Source of the DNA: Thiobacillus sp.
Lineage (GTDB): Bacteria > Pseudomonadota > Gammaproteobacteria > Burkholderiales > Thiobacillaceae
DNA length: 64,000 nt
Assembly: GCA_011391285.1 (NCBI GenBank)
Contig: JAABQU010000266.1
Location: forward strand, 1-64,000
Direction of reading: 5' to 3'
Shown here: positions 15,815-23,695 of the stretch, one piece after another
Numbering within the stretch: the first letter of the stretch is position 1
Layout: the number at the start of each line of letters is the position of its first letter
Made by a program: the position numbers and the translations under genes
Notes under the pieces: model-generated
What the model saw: the letters and a program-made list of their open reading frames with translations, nothing else
Told to the model about the DNA's origin: nothing
The model's database searches: none

Positions 15815-18184
15815 ATGTTTTCGAAATGGTGGCATTACGCACTGGCGTTATTCATCAGTCTTGGCGTGGTCGGCACGGCACTGGCTGGGCTGGCGGCGGC
15901 ACTGATTTACCCCAACCTGCCGCCGCTTGAGGCGTTGACCGATTACAAGCCCAAGCTGCCGCTGCGCATCTACACAGCGGACGGCGCTTTGATGGCTGAA
16001 TTCGGCGAGGAGCGCCGAGCTTTCATCGCCATCGACAAGGTGCCCAACTACATGAAACAGGCGATCATCGCCGCCGAGGACGAGCGCTTTTATTCCCACG
16101 GCGGCGTCGACACCCTGGGCGTGCTGCGCGCAGCAAGCTCGAACCTGCTGTCTGGCGGCGTCAAGGAAGGCGCGTCAACCATCACCATGCAGGTGGCGCG
16201 CAACTTCTTCCTGTCGAACGAAAAAACGCTGACCCGCAAGCTGTCGGAGGCCATGCTGGCGATGAAGATCGAGCACAATCTGTCGAAGGACAAGATTCTC
16301 GAGTTGTATATCAACCAGATTTATCTCGGCCAGCGCGCCTATGGCTTCGAGGCCGCCGCACGTACCTACTTCGGCAAGCCGATGCACGAACTGTCGCTGG
16401 CCGAATTCGCCATGCTGGCGGGACTGCCCAAGGCGCCGTCGCGCTACAACCCGGTCGTCAACTTCCCGCGCGCCAAGTCGCGTCAGGAATATGTGCTGGG
16501 GCGCATGCGCACGCTCAAGTTCATTGATCAGCCCACCTGGGAAGCTGCGGTCAAGCAGAAACTGGTGATCCGCCAGGCGCGCCGGCACACCGATGTGTCG
16601 GCCGACTACGCCGCCGAAATGGTGCGCCTGTCGCTATTTGAGAAGTATGGCGAATCCATCTACAGCTCGGGCTACAAGGTTGTCACCACGCTGGTGCACA
16701 AGCAGCAGGCCGCCGCCAACCGCTCGGTATGGCAAGGCATTGCCGACTACGACCAGCGGCACGGCTATCGCGGGCCGGAAAAGCAGATCAGCCTGCCGGT
16801 CGACAAGGCTCAACGCGAAACTGCCATCACCAAAGCGCTGGAAGACCTCACCCCAGTCAGCGACATGTTGCCGGCCGTGGTATTGAGCGCGGACGCCAAG
16901 CTGATTCGCGCCCAACTGGACGACGGCAAGGTGGTTGAGATTACGGGCAACTCGCTCAAGTGGGTAGCCAACTGGGTCGCCGGCAAGAAAGGGCGGCAAC
17001 TCGCCCCCGGCGCCGTGGTACGCGTGCAGGCCGTGGGCAGCAAGCCGCAGTGGCGGCTGGCCCAACTGCCCGAGGTCGAGGCTGCGCTCGTTGCGCTGAA
17101 TCCGAATGACGGCGCCATCACCGCGCTGGTCGGCGGGTTCGACTTCAACCGCAACAAGTTCAACCGCGTGACGCAAGCCTGGCGGCAGCCCGGGTCGAGC
17201 TTCAAGCCATTCATCTATTCCGCTGCGCTGGAAAAAGGCTACACCCCGGCCACCCTCATCGAGAATGCGCCGATTTCCCTGAGCGCCGAAGAGGCGGGCG
17301 GCACCGCCTGGGAACCGCAGAACTACGACGGCAGCACCAGCGACCCGGTGAGCATGCGCACGGCGCTGACCAAGTCGCTCAACCTGGTTTCGATCCGCAT
17401 TCTGCAGGGCATCGGCCCCTATTACGCGCGCGACTACATCCGTCGCTTCGGCTTCGACCCGGCGCGTCATCCGCCTTACCTCACCATGGCGCTGGGTGCC
17501 GGCGGCGTCACCCCGCTGCAGCTGGCCGCGGCCTACGGCGTGTTCGCCAACGGCGGTTATGGCGTGAATCCCTACCTGATCGACAAGGTGTATGACAAGG
17601 ATGGGCGCCTGCTGATGCAGGCCAGTCCGCAAAAGGCTGCAGGCAATGCGCCGCGTGTGATCGATCCGCGCAACGCCTGGCTGATGACCAACATGATGCA
17701 GGACGTGGCCCGCAGCGGCACCGCCGCACGGGCCGCCCAGCTCGGACGCAGCGACATCGCCGGCAAGACCGGGACCACCAACGATGCCCGCGACACCTGG
17801 TTTGCCGGCTACACACCCGACATGGTCGCGATCGCCTGGATGGGGTTCGACCAGCCGCGCTCGCTAGGCCGGCGCGAAACCGGCGGACAGGCGGCGCTGC
17901 CGATCTGGATCAACTTCATGGGCACCGCACTCAAGGGTGTGCCGCAACGGGGCTGGTCGATGCCCGCCGGCATCATCAGCGTGAAAATCGACCCGGCCAC
18001 CGGAACCCGTCTTTCCGATAACGTGCTGGACGGATTGTTGAGGGACTTGCTGGGGGGTAACACGGAAGGCATGGTGGAACATTTCTATCAGGAATTCCCG
18101 CCGTCCGATGTCCCGACAACCAGCTGGGACGAAGCGGATCCAGCTGCGCCGAGCCAGCCCACGGAACCCGCTTTCCAGCCATGA
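15815..18184 (+). CDS. mrcA: Penicillin-binding protein 1A, bifunctional glycosyltransferase/transpeptidase
   Basis: The product has 789 residues. The ATG at 15815 is chosen over an earlier start at 15734 because AGAAGGAA precedes it and the membrane anchor starts there. After one N-terminal helix comes the GT51 domain, with EDERFYSHGGVD, GASTITMQVARNFFLS and KDKILELYINQIYLGQRAYGFEAAA. A linker follows, then the transpeptidase with SxxK (GSSFKPF), SLN and KTGTT. It polymerises lipid II and cross-links peptidoglycan in the periplasm. Its last bases overlap the next gene (ATGA). Confidence 0.95.
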   Translation: MFSKWWHYALALFISLGVVGTALAGLAAALIYPNLPPLEALTDYKPKLPLRIYTADGALMAEFGEERRAFIAIDKVPNYMKQAIIAAEDERFYSHGGVDTLGVLRAASSNLLSGGVKEGASTITMQVARNFFLSNEKTLTRKLSEAMLAMKIEHNLSKDKILELYINQIYLGQRAYGFEAAARTYFGKPMHELSLAEFAMLAGLPKAPSRYNPVVNFPRAKSRQEYVLGRMRTLKFIDQPTWEAAVKQKLVIRQARRHTDVSADYAAEMVRLSLFEKYGESIYSSGYKVVTTLVHKQQAAANRSVWQGIADYDQRHGYRGPEKQISLPVDKAQRETAITKALEDLTPVSDMLPAVVLSADAKLIRAQLDDGKVVEITGNSLKWVANWVAGKKGRQLAPGAVVRVQAVGSKPQWRLAQLPEVEAALVALNPNDGAITALVGGFDFNRNKFNRVTQAWRQPGSSFKPFIYSAALEKGYTPATLIENAPISLSAEEAGGTAWEPQNYDGSTSDPVSMRTALTKSLNLVSIRILQGIGPYYARDYIRRFGFDPARHPPYLTMALGAGGVTPLQLAAAYGVFANGGYGVNPYLIDKVYDKDGRLLMQASPQKAAGNAPRVIDPRNAWLMTNMMQDVARSGTAARAAQLGRSDIAGKTGTTNDARDTWFAGYTPDMVAIAWMGFDQPRSLGRRETGGQAALPIWINFMGTALKGVPQRGWSMPAGIISVKIDPATGTRLSDNVLDGLLRDLLGGNTEGMVEHFYQEFPPSDVPTTSWDEADPAAPSQPTEPAFQP

Positions 18185-18756
18185 AAAATCAGGACATGCG
18201 CCGCCGGATTGCGCATGCAGCCGCACGCATTCTGGCCGAAGACGGCAGCCTCGATTACGGCAGCGCCAAGCGCAAGGCGGCGCGCCAGCTCGGTGCCCCC
18301 GACAGCGGCAACCTGCCCGACAATCAGCAGATCGAGGAGGCATTGCGCAGCTATCAGGCGCTCTATCACGCCGATGAAATTCGCACGCAACTCGCGCTGC
18401 TGCGCCAGGTCGCCATCGAATACATGGAGCGGCTGGCCGACTTCGACCCCCACCTGACCGGCCCCGTACTCAACGGCACGGCCGGACGGCACGCCGGCAT
18501 CAACCTGCAGCTTTTCACCGACCAGCAGAAGGACGTCGAATTCCTGCTGATGGGTCTGGGCACGCCTTACCAGGCTGCCGAGCATCGCGCAGCAGAGGCA
18601 CCGCAGCGAATCCACCCCCTTTTTATCATCGACGATCCGCGCGCGTCCGTCGAGATCGTCGTCTTCCCTGCCGCCGAACTGCGCGGGATGAAGCGCCTGC
18701 AGGCCGACGGCAACCCACGGCGGGTACGCCTGGCGCAGGTGCGCGCCCTGACTTGA
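18181..18756 (+). CDS. Unrecognised conserved-looking protein coupled to the PBP1A gene
   Basis: The product has 191 residues with no signal peptide or membrane helix. It is charged and alpha-helical in the N-terminal half (RRRIAHAAARILAEDGSLDYGSAKRKAARQLG). The second half contains VLNGTAGRHAGINLQLFTDQQKDVEFLLMGLGTPYQ, which looks like a beta-alpha fold with a polar loop, followed by ASVEIVVFPAAELR. The pattern NGTAGRHAGINLQLFTD is faintly reminiscent of nucleotidyltransferase cores, but I cannot assign a family. The ATG overlaps the mrcA stop by 4 bp, suggesting translational coupling. Its end precedes a sigma-54 promoter. Confidence 0.7.
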   Translation: MKNQDMRRRIAHAAARILAEDGSLDYGSAKRKAARQLGAPDSGNLPDNQQIEEALRSYQALYHADEIRTQLALLRQVAIEYMERLADFDPHLTGPVLNGTAGRHAGINLQLFTDQQKDVEFLLMGLGTPYQAAEHRAAEAPQRIHPLFIIDDPRASVEIVVFPAAELRGMKRLQADGNPRRVRLAQVRALT

Positions 18757-18771
18757 GTCTGCTCACCTCCC

Positions 18772-18787
18772 TGGCATGAAAGCTGCT
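18772..18787 (+). promoter_or_regulatory. Sigma-54 promoter for the PEP-CTERM glycosyltransferase-prsK-prsR operon
   Basis: The sequence is TGGCATGAAAGCTGCT, with GG and GC separated by 10 bp. Its -24 half TGGCATG is identical to those before both PEP-CTERM genes. The start of transcription would be near 18798, about 28 nt before the TTG start codon. I found no copy of the GTGTCGG..TTTACAC site in the preceding 150 bp. The promoter implies autoregulation of prsKR. Confidence 0.6.
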
Positions 18788-18825
18788 GGCTAGATTGAAA
18801 TGAGGTATTAGATGAGTAAACGACC

Positions 18826-20220
18826 TTGATCCGATTTTTCCGGCACTACGTGCCCCTGAACCTATTGCTGCTGGTGCTGTTCGAGGCCCTCATCCTCGGC
18901 GGCGCCGTCTATGCGGGCGTCAGCGCGCGGTTTTTCGATGGCCACGCCATCCCGGATGAGCTCCAGCCCCTGCTGCCCAAGGCGCTGACCTTCACCGTCG
19001 TCATGCTGAGCCTGATGACGGCCAGCGGTCTTTATAATCTGGAGTGGCGGGGGGGCGTGCGTGCCCTGCTGCAGCGTCTCGGCCTCAGCTTCGGGCTCGG
19101 CCTGGTGACGATGAGCCTGCTGTTTTACTTCTTTCCCAGCCTGCTGGTCGGACGCGGCGCCTTCCTGCTGTCATTCGGACTCGCCCTGGCGGGCATCCTG
19201 TTTAGCCGCGCGCTGTTCATCCGCTGGGCACGCGCCGGAGCGCTGAAGACCCGCGCGCTGGTGGTCGGCACCGGCAGCCGCGCTGCCCACATCGAAGCGT
19301 TGATGGCCAACCGTGGCCATGCCAGCAATCTCCAGGTGGTCGGCTATCTGCCGATGGGCGGCAGTCATCATTTCGTCGATCATGCCCGCATTATCGACAC
19401 CGATGAGACCCTGCCAGCGCTGACGGCGCGGCTGCAAATCGGCGAACTGATCCTGGCCGTGCGCGACCGCCGGGGCGGCGGACTGCCGGTGAAGGACCTG
19501 CTCGAATGCAAGCTGCGCGGCATTCGCATCCTCGAACTGTCCAGCTTCTTCGAGCGGGAAAACGGTCATTTGCAGATCGATTCGATGAATGCCAGCTGGA
19601 TGATCCTGGCCGAAGGCTTTCACCAGGGCATCGTCCGCGACACCGTCAAACGTCTGTTCGACCTCGTGGTGAGCGCGGCCATGCTGGTGGTCTGCCTGCC
19701 GATCATGGCGCTGACCGCACTGGCCATCAAGCTTGAGAGCGCCGGCCCGGTGCTGTACCGCCAGGAGCGCGTGGGCCAGGGTTGCCGCAATTTCACCATC
19801 CTCAAGTTCCGCAGCATGTGCGTCGACGCCGAGAAGGACGGCAAGCCGCGCTGGGCCGGGCAGAACGACAGCCGCGTCACGCTCACCGGGCGCTTCATCC
19901 GGCGCACCCGCATCGACGAGTTGCCGCAGATCTTCAACGTGTTTTTCGGCGACATGAGCTTCGTCGGCCCGCGCCCCGAACGCCCCTATTTCGTGCAGGA
20001 TCTGACCCAAAAGATCCCCTATTACGGTGTGCGCCATACGGTAAAGCCGGGCATCACCGGCTGGGCGCAGGTGCGTTACGCGTACGGTGCCACCGACGAA
20101 GACGCCATGCACAAACTTCAATACGACCTGTATTACGTCAAGAACCACAGCCTGTTTCTCGATCTCATGATCCTTTTCCAGACCGCACAAGTGGTGGTGT
20201 GGGGAAAGGGCGTGCGCTAA
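18826..20220 (+). CDS. PEP-CTERM/XrtA-associated sugar transferase (undecaprenyl-phosphate glycosylphosphotransferase type)
   Basis: The product has 464 residues. The start is TTG at 18826, because the product then begins MIRFFRHYVPLNLLLL, matching the N-terminus of this family; no ATG is available. Four to five membrane helices lie in residues 10-130. A Rossmann-like middle (ALVVGTGSRAAHIEAL) follows, then the bacterial sugar transferase domain with KRLFDLVVSAAM, GPVLYRQERVGQ, FTILKFRSM, RIDELPQIFNV and MSFVGPRPERPYF. Such enzymes load the first sugar phosphate on the lipid carrier for exopolysaccharide synthesis. The family with prsK downstream is the TIGR03013 type. The sigma-54 promoter at 18772 suggests PrsR control. 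Confidence 0.9.
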   Translation: MIRFFRHYVPLNLLLLVLFEALILGGAVYAGVSARFFDGHAIPDELQPLLPKALTFTVVMLSLMTASGLYNLEWRGGVRALLQRLGLSFGLGLVTMSLLFYFFPSLLVGRGAFLLSFGLALAGILFSRALFIRWARAGALKTRALVVGTGSRAAHIEALMANRGHASNLQVVGYLPMGGSHHFVDHARIIDTDETLPALTARLQIGELILAVRDRRGGGLPVKDLLECKLRGIRILELSSFFERENGHLQIDSMNASWMILAEGFHQGIVRDTVKRLFDLVVSAAMLVVCLPIMALTALAIKLESAGPVLYRQERVGQGCRNFTILKFRSMCVDAEKDGKPRWAGQNDSRVTLTGRFIRRTRIDELPQIFNVFFGDMSFVGPRPERPYFVQDLTQKIPYYGVRHTVKPGITGWAQVRYAYGATDEDAMHKLQYDLYYVKNHSLFLDLMILFQTAQVVVWGKGVR

Positions 20221-20244
20221 GCGCGCCCGCAGTTTCGACCAACC

Positions 20245-22329
20245 ATGCCCGACACCCTGCTCCTGCTCGCCGCCGTCGGCTATGGCTTGGCAACGCTGGC
20301 CTACCTGGGCCTGTCCGGCCTCATCGTCGCCAGCTGGCAGCGCCGCCCGCAAGGCCGTTTGTTGGTGCTTGCAACCGGCCTCAGTGCCATCTGGGGCGCC
20401 CTGTCGGCGCTCACTGCGTGGGGCATGCTGCCCGCGTGGCCGGGGTTCGCCACCGAAGTCGCCCGCGACGGTGCCTGGCTGGCGCTATTGCTTTACATCC
20501 TGCAACTGCGCCTGCCACCAGGTGCCGCCCTGCCTGCGCCGCTGCGTCTCATGCGTGGCCTCAGCGTCCTGCTGATCGGCGGCCTGCTGCTCGCCAGCTT
20601 GATGCCTGTCATCGCCCCCGACCGGCCGGTGCTGGCCCAGTGGGCGTGGGGGCTGGGACTGGTACTGCTCACCGTGATCGGACTGGTCTTGATCGAGCAG
20701 ATCTACCGCAGCACGCGCCCCGAAGACCGCTGGGCGATCAAGTTTCTGTGCCTGGGCTTGGCCGGTCTGTTGGTCTACGACTTTTATCTTTACGCCAATG
20801 CCGCGCTGTTCAACGTGATGGACGCCCAGGTGTGGGCAGCGCGCGGTTATGTGGCGGCCCTGGTCACGCCGCTGATCGCCGTATCCGCCGCACGCAACCC
20901 GGAGTGGTCGGCCCCGGTCGGACTCTCGCGCAGCATGGTCTTCCATACCGCCAGCCTCCTGGGCGCAGGTGTCTACCTGCTGCTCATGGCCGGCGCCGGG
21001 TACTACCTGCGCCTGTTCGGCGGCGAATGGGGCGACGTGGTGCAGACCGTGTTCGTCTTCGCCGCCGCCATGCTACTGGCATTGCTGATGTTTTCCGGCA
21101 CCCTGCGTGCACGACTGCGGGTATTCCTCTCGAAGCATTTTTTCAGCTACCGCTACGACTACCGCGAGGAATGGCTCAACTTCACCCGCACCCTGACCGA
21201 GGGCCAGCCCGGCGAGCGCTTGTGCGAACGCGCGGTCGAGGCACTGGCCCGTCTGGTGGAAAGCCCTGGCGGCGCGCTGTGGATGCGCGAGGGCGAAGCG
21301 GGCTACCAGCGCGCCAGCTACTGGAACTGGTCCGACCTCAACGGCACCGAGCCGGCCGATTCAGCTTTTATACAGTGGCTGGCCGACAAGCAGTGGGTGG
21401 TGGACCTAGACGAAATGAAGACCCGCCGCGATCTGTATGGCGATCTCGACACCCCCGCGTGGATCCAGCAGGCCAAAGATGCCTGGCTGGTAGTGCCCCT
21501 GATGCTGCACGATGAACTGCTCGGATTTGTCGTGCTCAAGCATTCATTGGGCAAAGTCAGCTTTAACTGGGAGGTCAGCGACCTGCTCAAGGTGGCAGCG
21601 CGCCAGGCCTCGGCGAACCTGTCCCAGATGCGCGCCTCCAACCAGCTCATCGTGGCGCGCCAGTTCGAGTCGTTCAACCGCACCACCACCTTCGTCATCC
21701 ACGACCTGAAAAACCTCATCGCCCAGTTGTCCCTGCTGCTGGCCAATGCCGAGAAACACAAGGACAACCCGGAGTTTCAGTCCGACATGCTGGACACCGT
21801 GGAGAACGCGGTTACCCGCATGAACAAGGTACTGGCGCAATTGCGCCGCGGCAGCGGCGAAGTGCAGGCGCAGTCGGTGGCGCTGGCAGACATTCTCGCC
21901 GACGCCGTCGCCAGCAAGCAGGCATTCAAGCTGCGCCCCACCGTGGAACTGCCGCCCGCGCATCTGCAGGTGCGCGCCGAGCGCGAGCGGCTCACCCGCG
22001 CCATCGGTCATTTGCTGCAAAATGCGCTGGAGGCCACGCCTTCGACGGGCACAGTCACCGTACGCGCATTCGAGGAATCCGGGCAGGCGATCGTCGAAAT
22101 CATCGACTCCGGGATCGGCATGGATGACACGTTCATTCGCACCCGGTTGTTTCAGCCGTTCGATTCCACGAAGGGCGCCGGCATGGGCATCGGCGCCTAC
22201 GAATGCCGGGAAACCATCCGCGCACTCGGTGGACAAGTGGACGTAACAAGCATGCCGGGAAGCGGCACCCGGTTCCGCATCAGCCTGCCGCTTGATAATA
22301 ATTTAGTTGCTGGAGGGGACGCCGCATGA
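20245..22329 (+). CDS. prsK: XrtA/PEP-CTERM system histidine kinase PrsK
   Basis: The product has 694 residues. The N-terminal half (about 1-290) holds many membrane helices. A GAF-like sensor region follows (ERLCERAVEALARLVESPGGALWMREGE). The phosphoacceptor is His486 in FVIHDLKNLIAQ. The ATPase domain has LLQNALEATP (N box), DSGIGMDD (G1) and GAGMGIGAYE (G2). PrsK is the predicted inner-membrane sensor for PrsR in PEP-CTERM systems. Its signal is unknown. The stop overlaps the prsR start by 4 bp. Confidence 0.93.
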   Translation: MPDTLLLLAAVGYGLATLAYLGLSGLIVASWQRRPQGRLLVLATGLSAIWGALSALTAWGMLPAWPGFATEVARDGAWLALLLYILQLRLPPGAALPAPLRLMRGLSVLLIGGLLLASLMPVIAPDRPVLAQWAWGLGLVLLTVIGLVLIEQIYRSTRPEDRWAIKFLCLGLAGLLVYDFYLYANAALFNVMDAQVWAARGYVAALVTPLIAVSAARNPEWSAPVGLSRSMVFHTASLLGAGVYLLLMAGAGYYLRLFGGEWGDVVQTVFVFAAAMLLALLMFSGTLRARLRVFLSKHFFSYRYDYREEWLNFTRTLTEGQPGERLCERAVEALARLVESPGGALWMREGEAGYQRASYWNWSDLNGTEPADSAFIQWLADKQWVVDLDEMKTRRDLYGDLDTPAWIQQAKDAWLVVPLMLHDELLGFVVLKHSLGKVSFNWEVSDLLKVAARQASANLSQMRASNQLIVARQFESFNRTTTFVIHDLKNLIAQLSLLLANAEKHKDNPEFQSDMLDTVENAVTRMNKVLAQLRRGSGEVQAQSVALADILADAVASKQAFKLRPTVELPPAHLQVRAERERLTRAIGHLLQNALEATPSTGTVTVRAFEESGQAIVEIIDSGIGMDDTFIRTRLFQPFDSTKGAGMGIGAYECRETIRALGGQVDVTSMPGSGTRFRISLPLDNNLVAGGDAA

Positions 22330-23678
22330 GCGACGCCAAACAAAAAATCCTGCTGGTGGAAGACGATCTCGGGCTGCAAAAACAGCTCAAATGGAGCTTG
22401 GGCGACTACGAACTGGTGGTGGCCGCCGACCGCGACAGCGCCATCGCCCAACTGCGCCGCCACGAACCCGCCGTGGTGCTGCTCGACCTGGGCCTGCCGC
22501 CCGACGCCGACGGCGCCACTGAGGGCCTGGCCACGCTGCAGCAGATCCTCACCCTCGCCCCCGTCACCAAGATCATCGTCGTCACTGGCAACCTCGATCG
22601 CAGCAACGCCGTGAAAGCGATCCAGCTTGGCGCCTACGATTTTTTCCAGAAACCCTTCGACCCCGACGTGCTGTCGCTGATGGTCGCCCGCGCCCTGCAC
22701 GTCCACGCGCTGGAAATCGAGAACCGCCTGCTGATCTCCAAACAGGGCGGCTCCTCCCTGCAGGGCCTGATCACCAGCAGCGAGCCGATGCTCAAGGTGT
22801 GCCGCACCGTGGAAAAGGTCGCACCGGCCAACGCCACCGTGCTGCTGCTGGGCGAATCCGGCACCGGCAAGGAAGTGCTGGCGCGCGCCGTGCACGAACT
22901 GTCGCCGCGCGCCGGCAAGCGCTTCGTCGCCATCAACTGCGCAGCCATCCCAGACACCCTGCTGGAATCCGAACTGTTCGGCTACGAGAAGGGTGCGTTC
23001 ACCGGCGCCGCCAAGCAGACCATCGGCAAGATCGAATACGCCAACGAAGGCACCCTGTTCCTCGACGAGATCGGCGACCTGCCGATGCCGCTGCAGGCCA
23101 AGCTGCTGCGCTTTCTGCAGGAACGCGTGATCGAGCGCCTCGGCGGGCGCGGCGAAATCCCGGTCGACGTGCGGGTGGTTTGCGCCACCCACCGCGACCT
23201 TGCAGCCATGATCCGCGAAGGCAGCTTCCGCGAAGACCTGTATTACCGGCTGTCTGAAATCACGGTGAAAATTCCGCCGCTGCGCGAACGCCCCGGCGAC
23301 GCCGTGCTGCTGGCGCAGGCTTTCCTCGAACGCTACGCACGCGAGATGGGCCGCAGCATCCGCGGCTTCGCCGCCGACGCGCTGGCCGCGCTGGAGGCCC
23401 ACGCCTGGCCCGGCAACGTGCGTGAAATGGAAAACCTGATCAAGCGCGCCACCATCATGGCCGACGGCAGCCAGATCAGCGCAGCCGACCTCGGGCTCGA
23501 TAGCGCGGCGGCTGAACCCCAGCCCTTCAACCTGCGCCAGGCCCGCGAAGAGGCCGAGCGCCTGGCCATCAACCGCGCCCTCGCCCACAGCGATGGCAAC
23601 ATTGCCCAAGCCGCCGAACTACTGGGCGTCACCCGCCCCACCCTGTATGACCTGATGGCGAAAATCGGCCTGAAATAG
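22326..23678 (+). CDS. prsR: PEP-CTERM system sigma-54-dependent response regulator PrsR
   Basis: The product has 450 residues. The receiver domain (1-125) has the phosphoacceptor Asp54 (VVLLDLGLP) and Lys108 (FFQKPF). The AAA+ domain has Walker A GESGTGKE (175-182) and the sigma-54 contact loop GAFTGA (222-227). A Fis-type helix-turn-helix ends the protein (NIAQAAELLGVTRPTLYDLM). It activates RpoN promoters. In the flocculating bacterium Zoogloea, PrsK/PrsR and RpoN control pepA. Candidate targets here are the promoters at 473, 18772 and 35256. It is convergent with the RND gene, 17 bp away. Confidence 0.95.
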   Translation: MSDAKQKILLVEDDLGLQKQLKWSLGDYELVVAADRDSAIAQLRRHEPAVVLLDLGLPPDADGATEGLATLQQILTLAPVTKIIVVTGNLDRSNAVKAIQLGAYDFFQKPFDPDVLSLMVARALHVHALEIENRLLISKQGGSSLQGLITSSEPMLKVCRTVEKVAPANATVLLLGESGTGKEVLARAVHELSPRAGKRFVAINCAAIPDTLLESELFGYEKGAFTGAAKQTIGKIEYANEGTLFLDEIGDLPMPLQAKLLRFLQERVIERLGGRGEIPVDVRVVCATHRDLAAMIREGSFREDLYYRLSEITVKIPPLRERPGDAVLLAQAFLERYAREMGRSIRGFAADALAALEAHAWPGNVREMENLIKRATIMADGSQISAADLGLDSAAAEPQPFNLRQAREEAERLAINRALAHSDGNIAQAAELLGVTRPTLYDLMAKIGLK

Positions 23679-23695
23679 GCCGCTTTGCCAAACGG

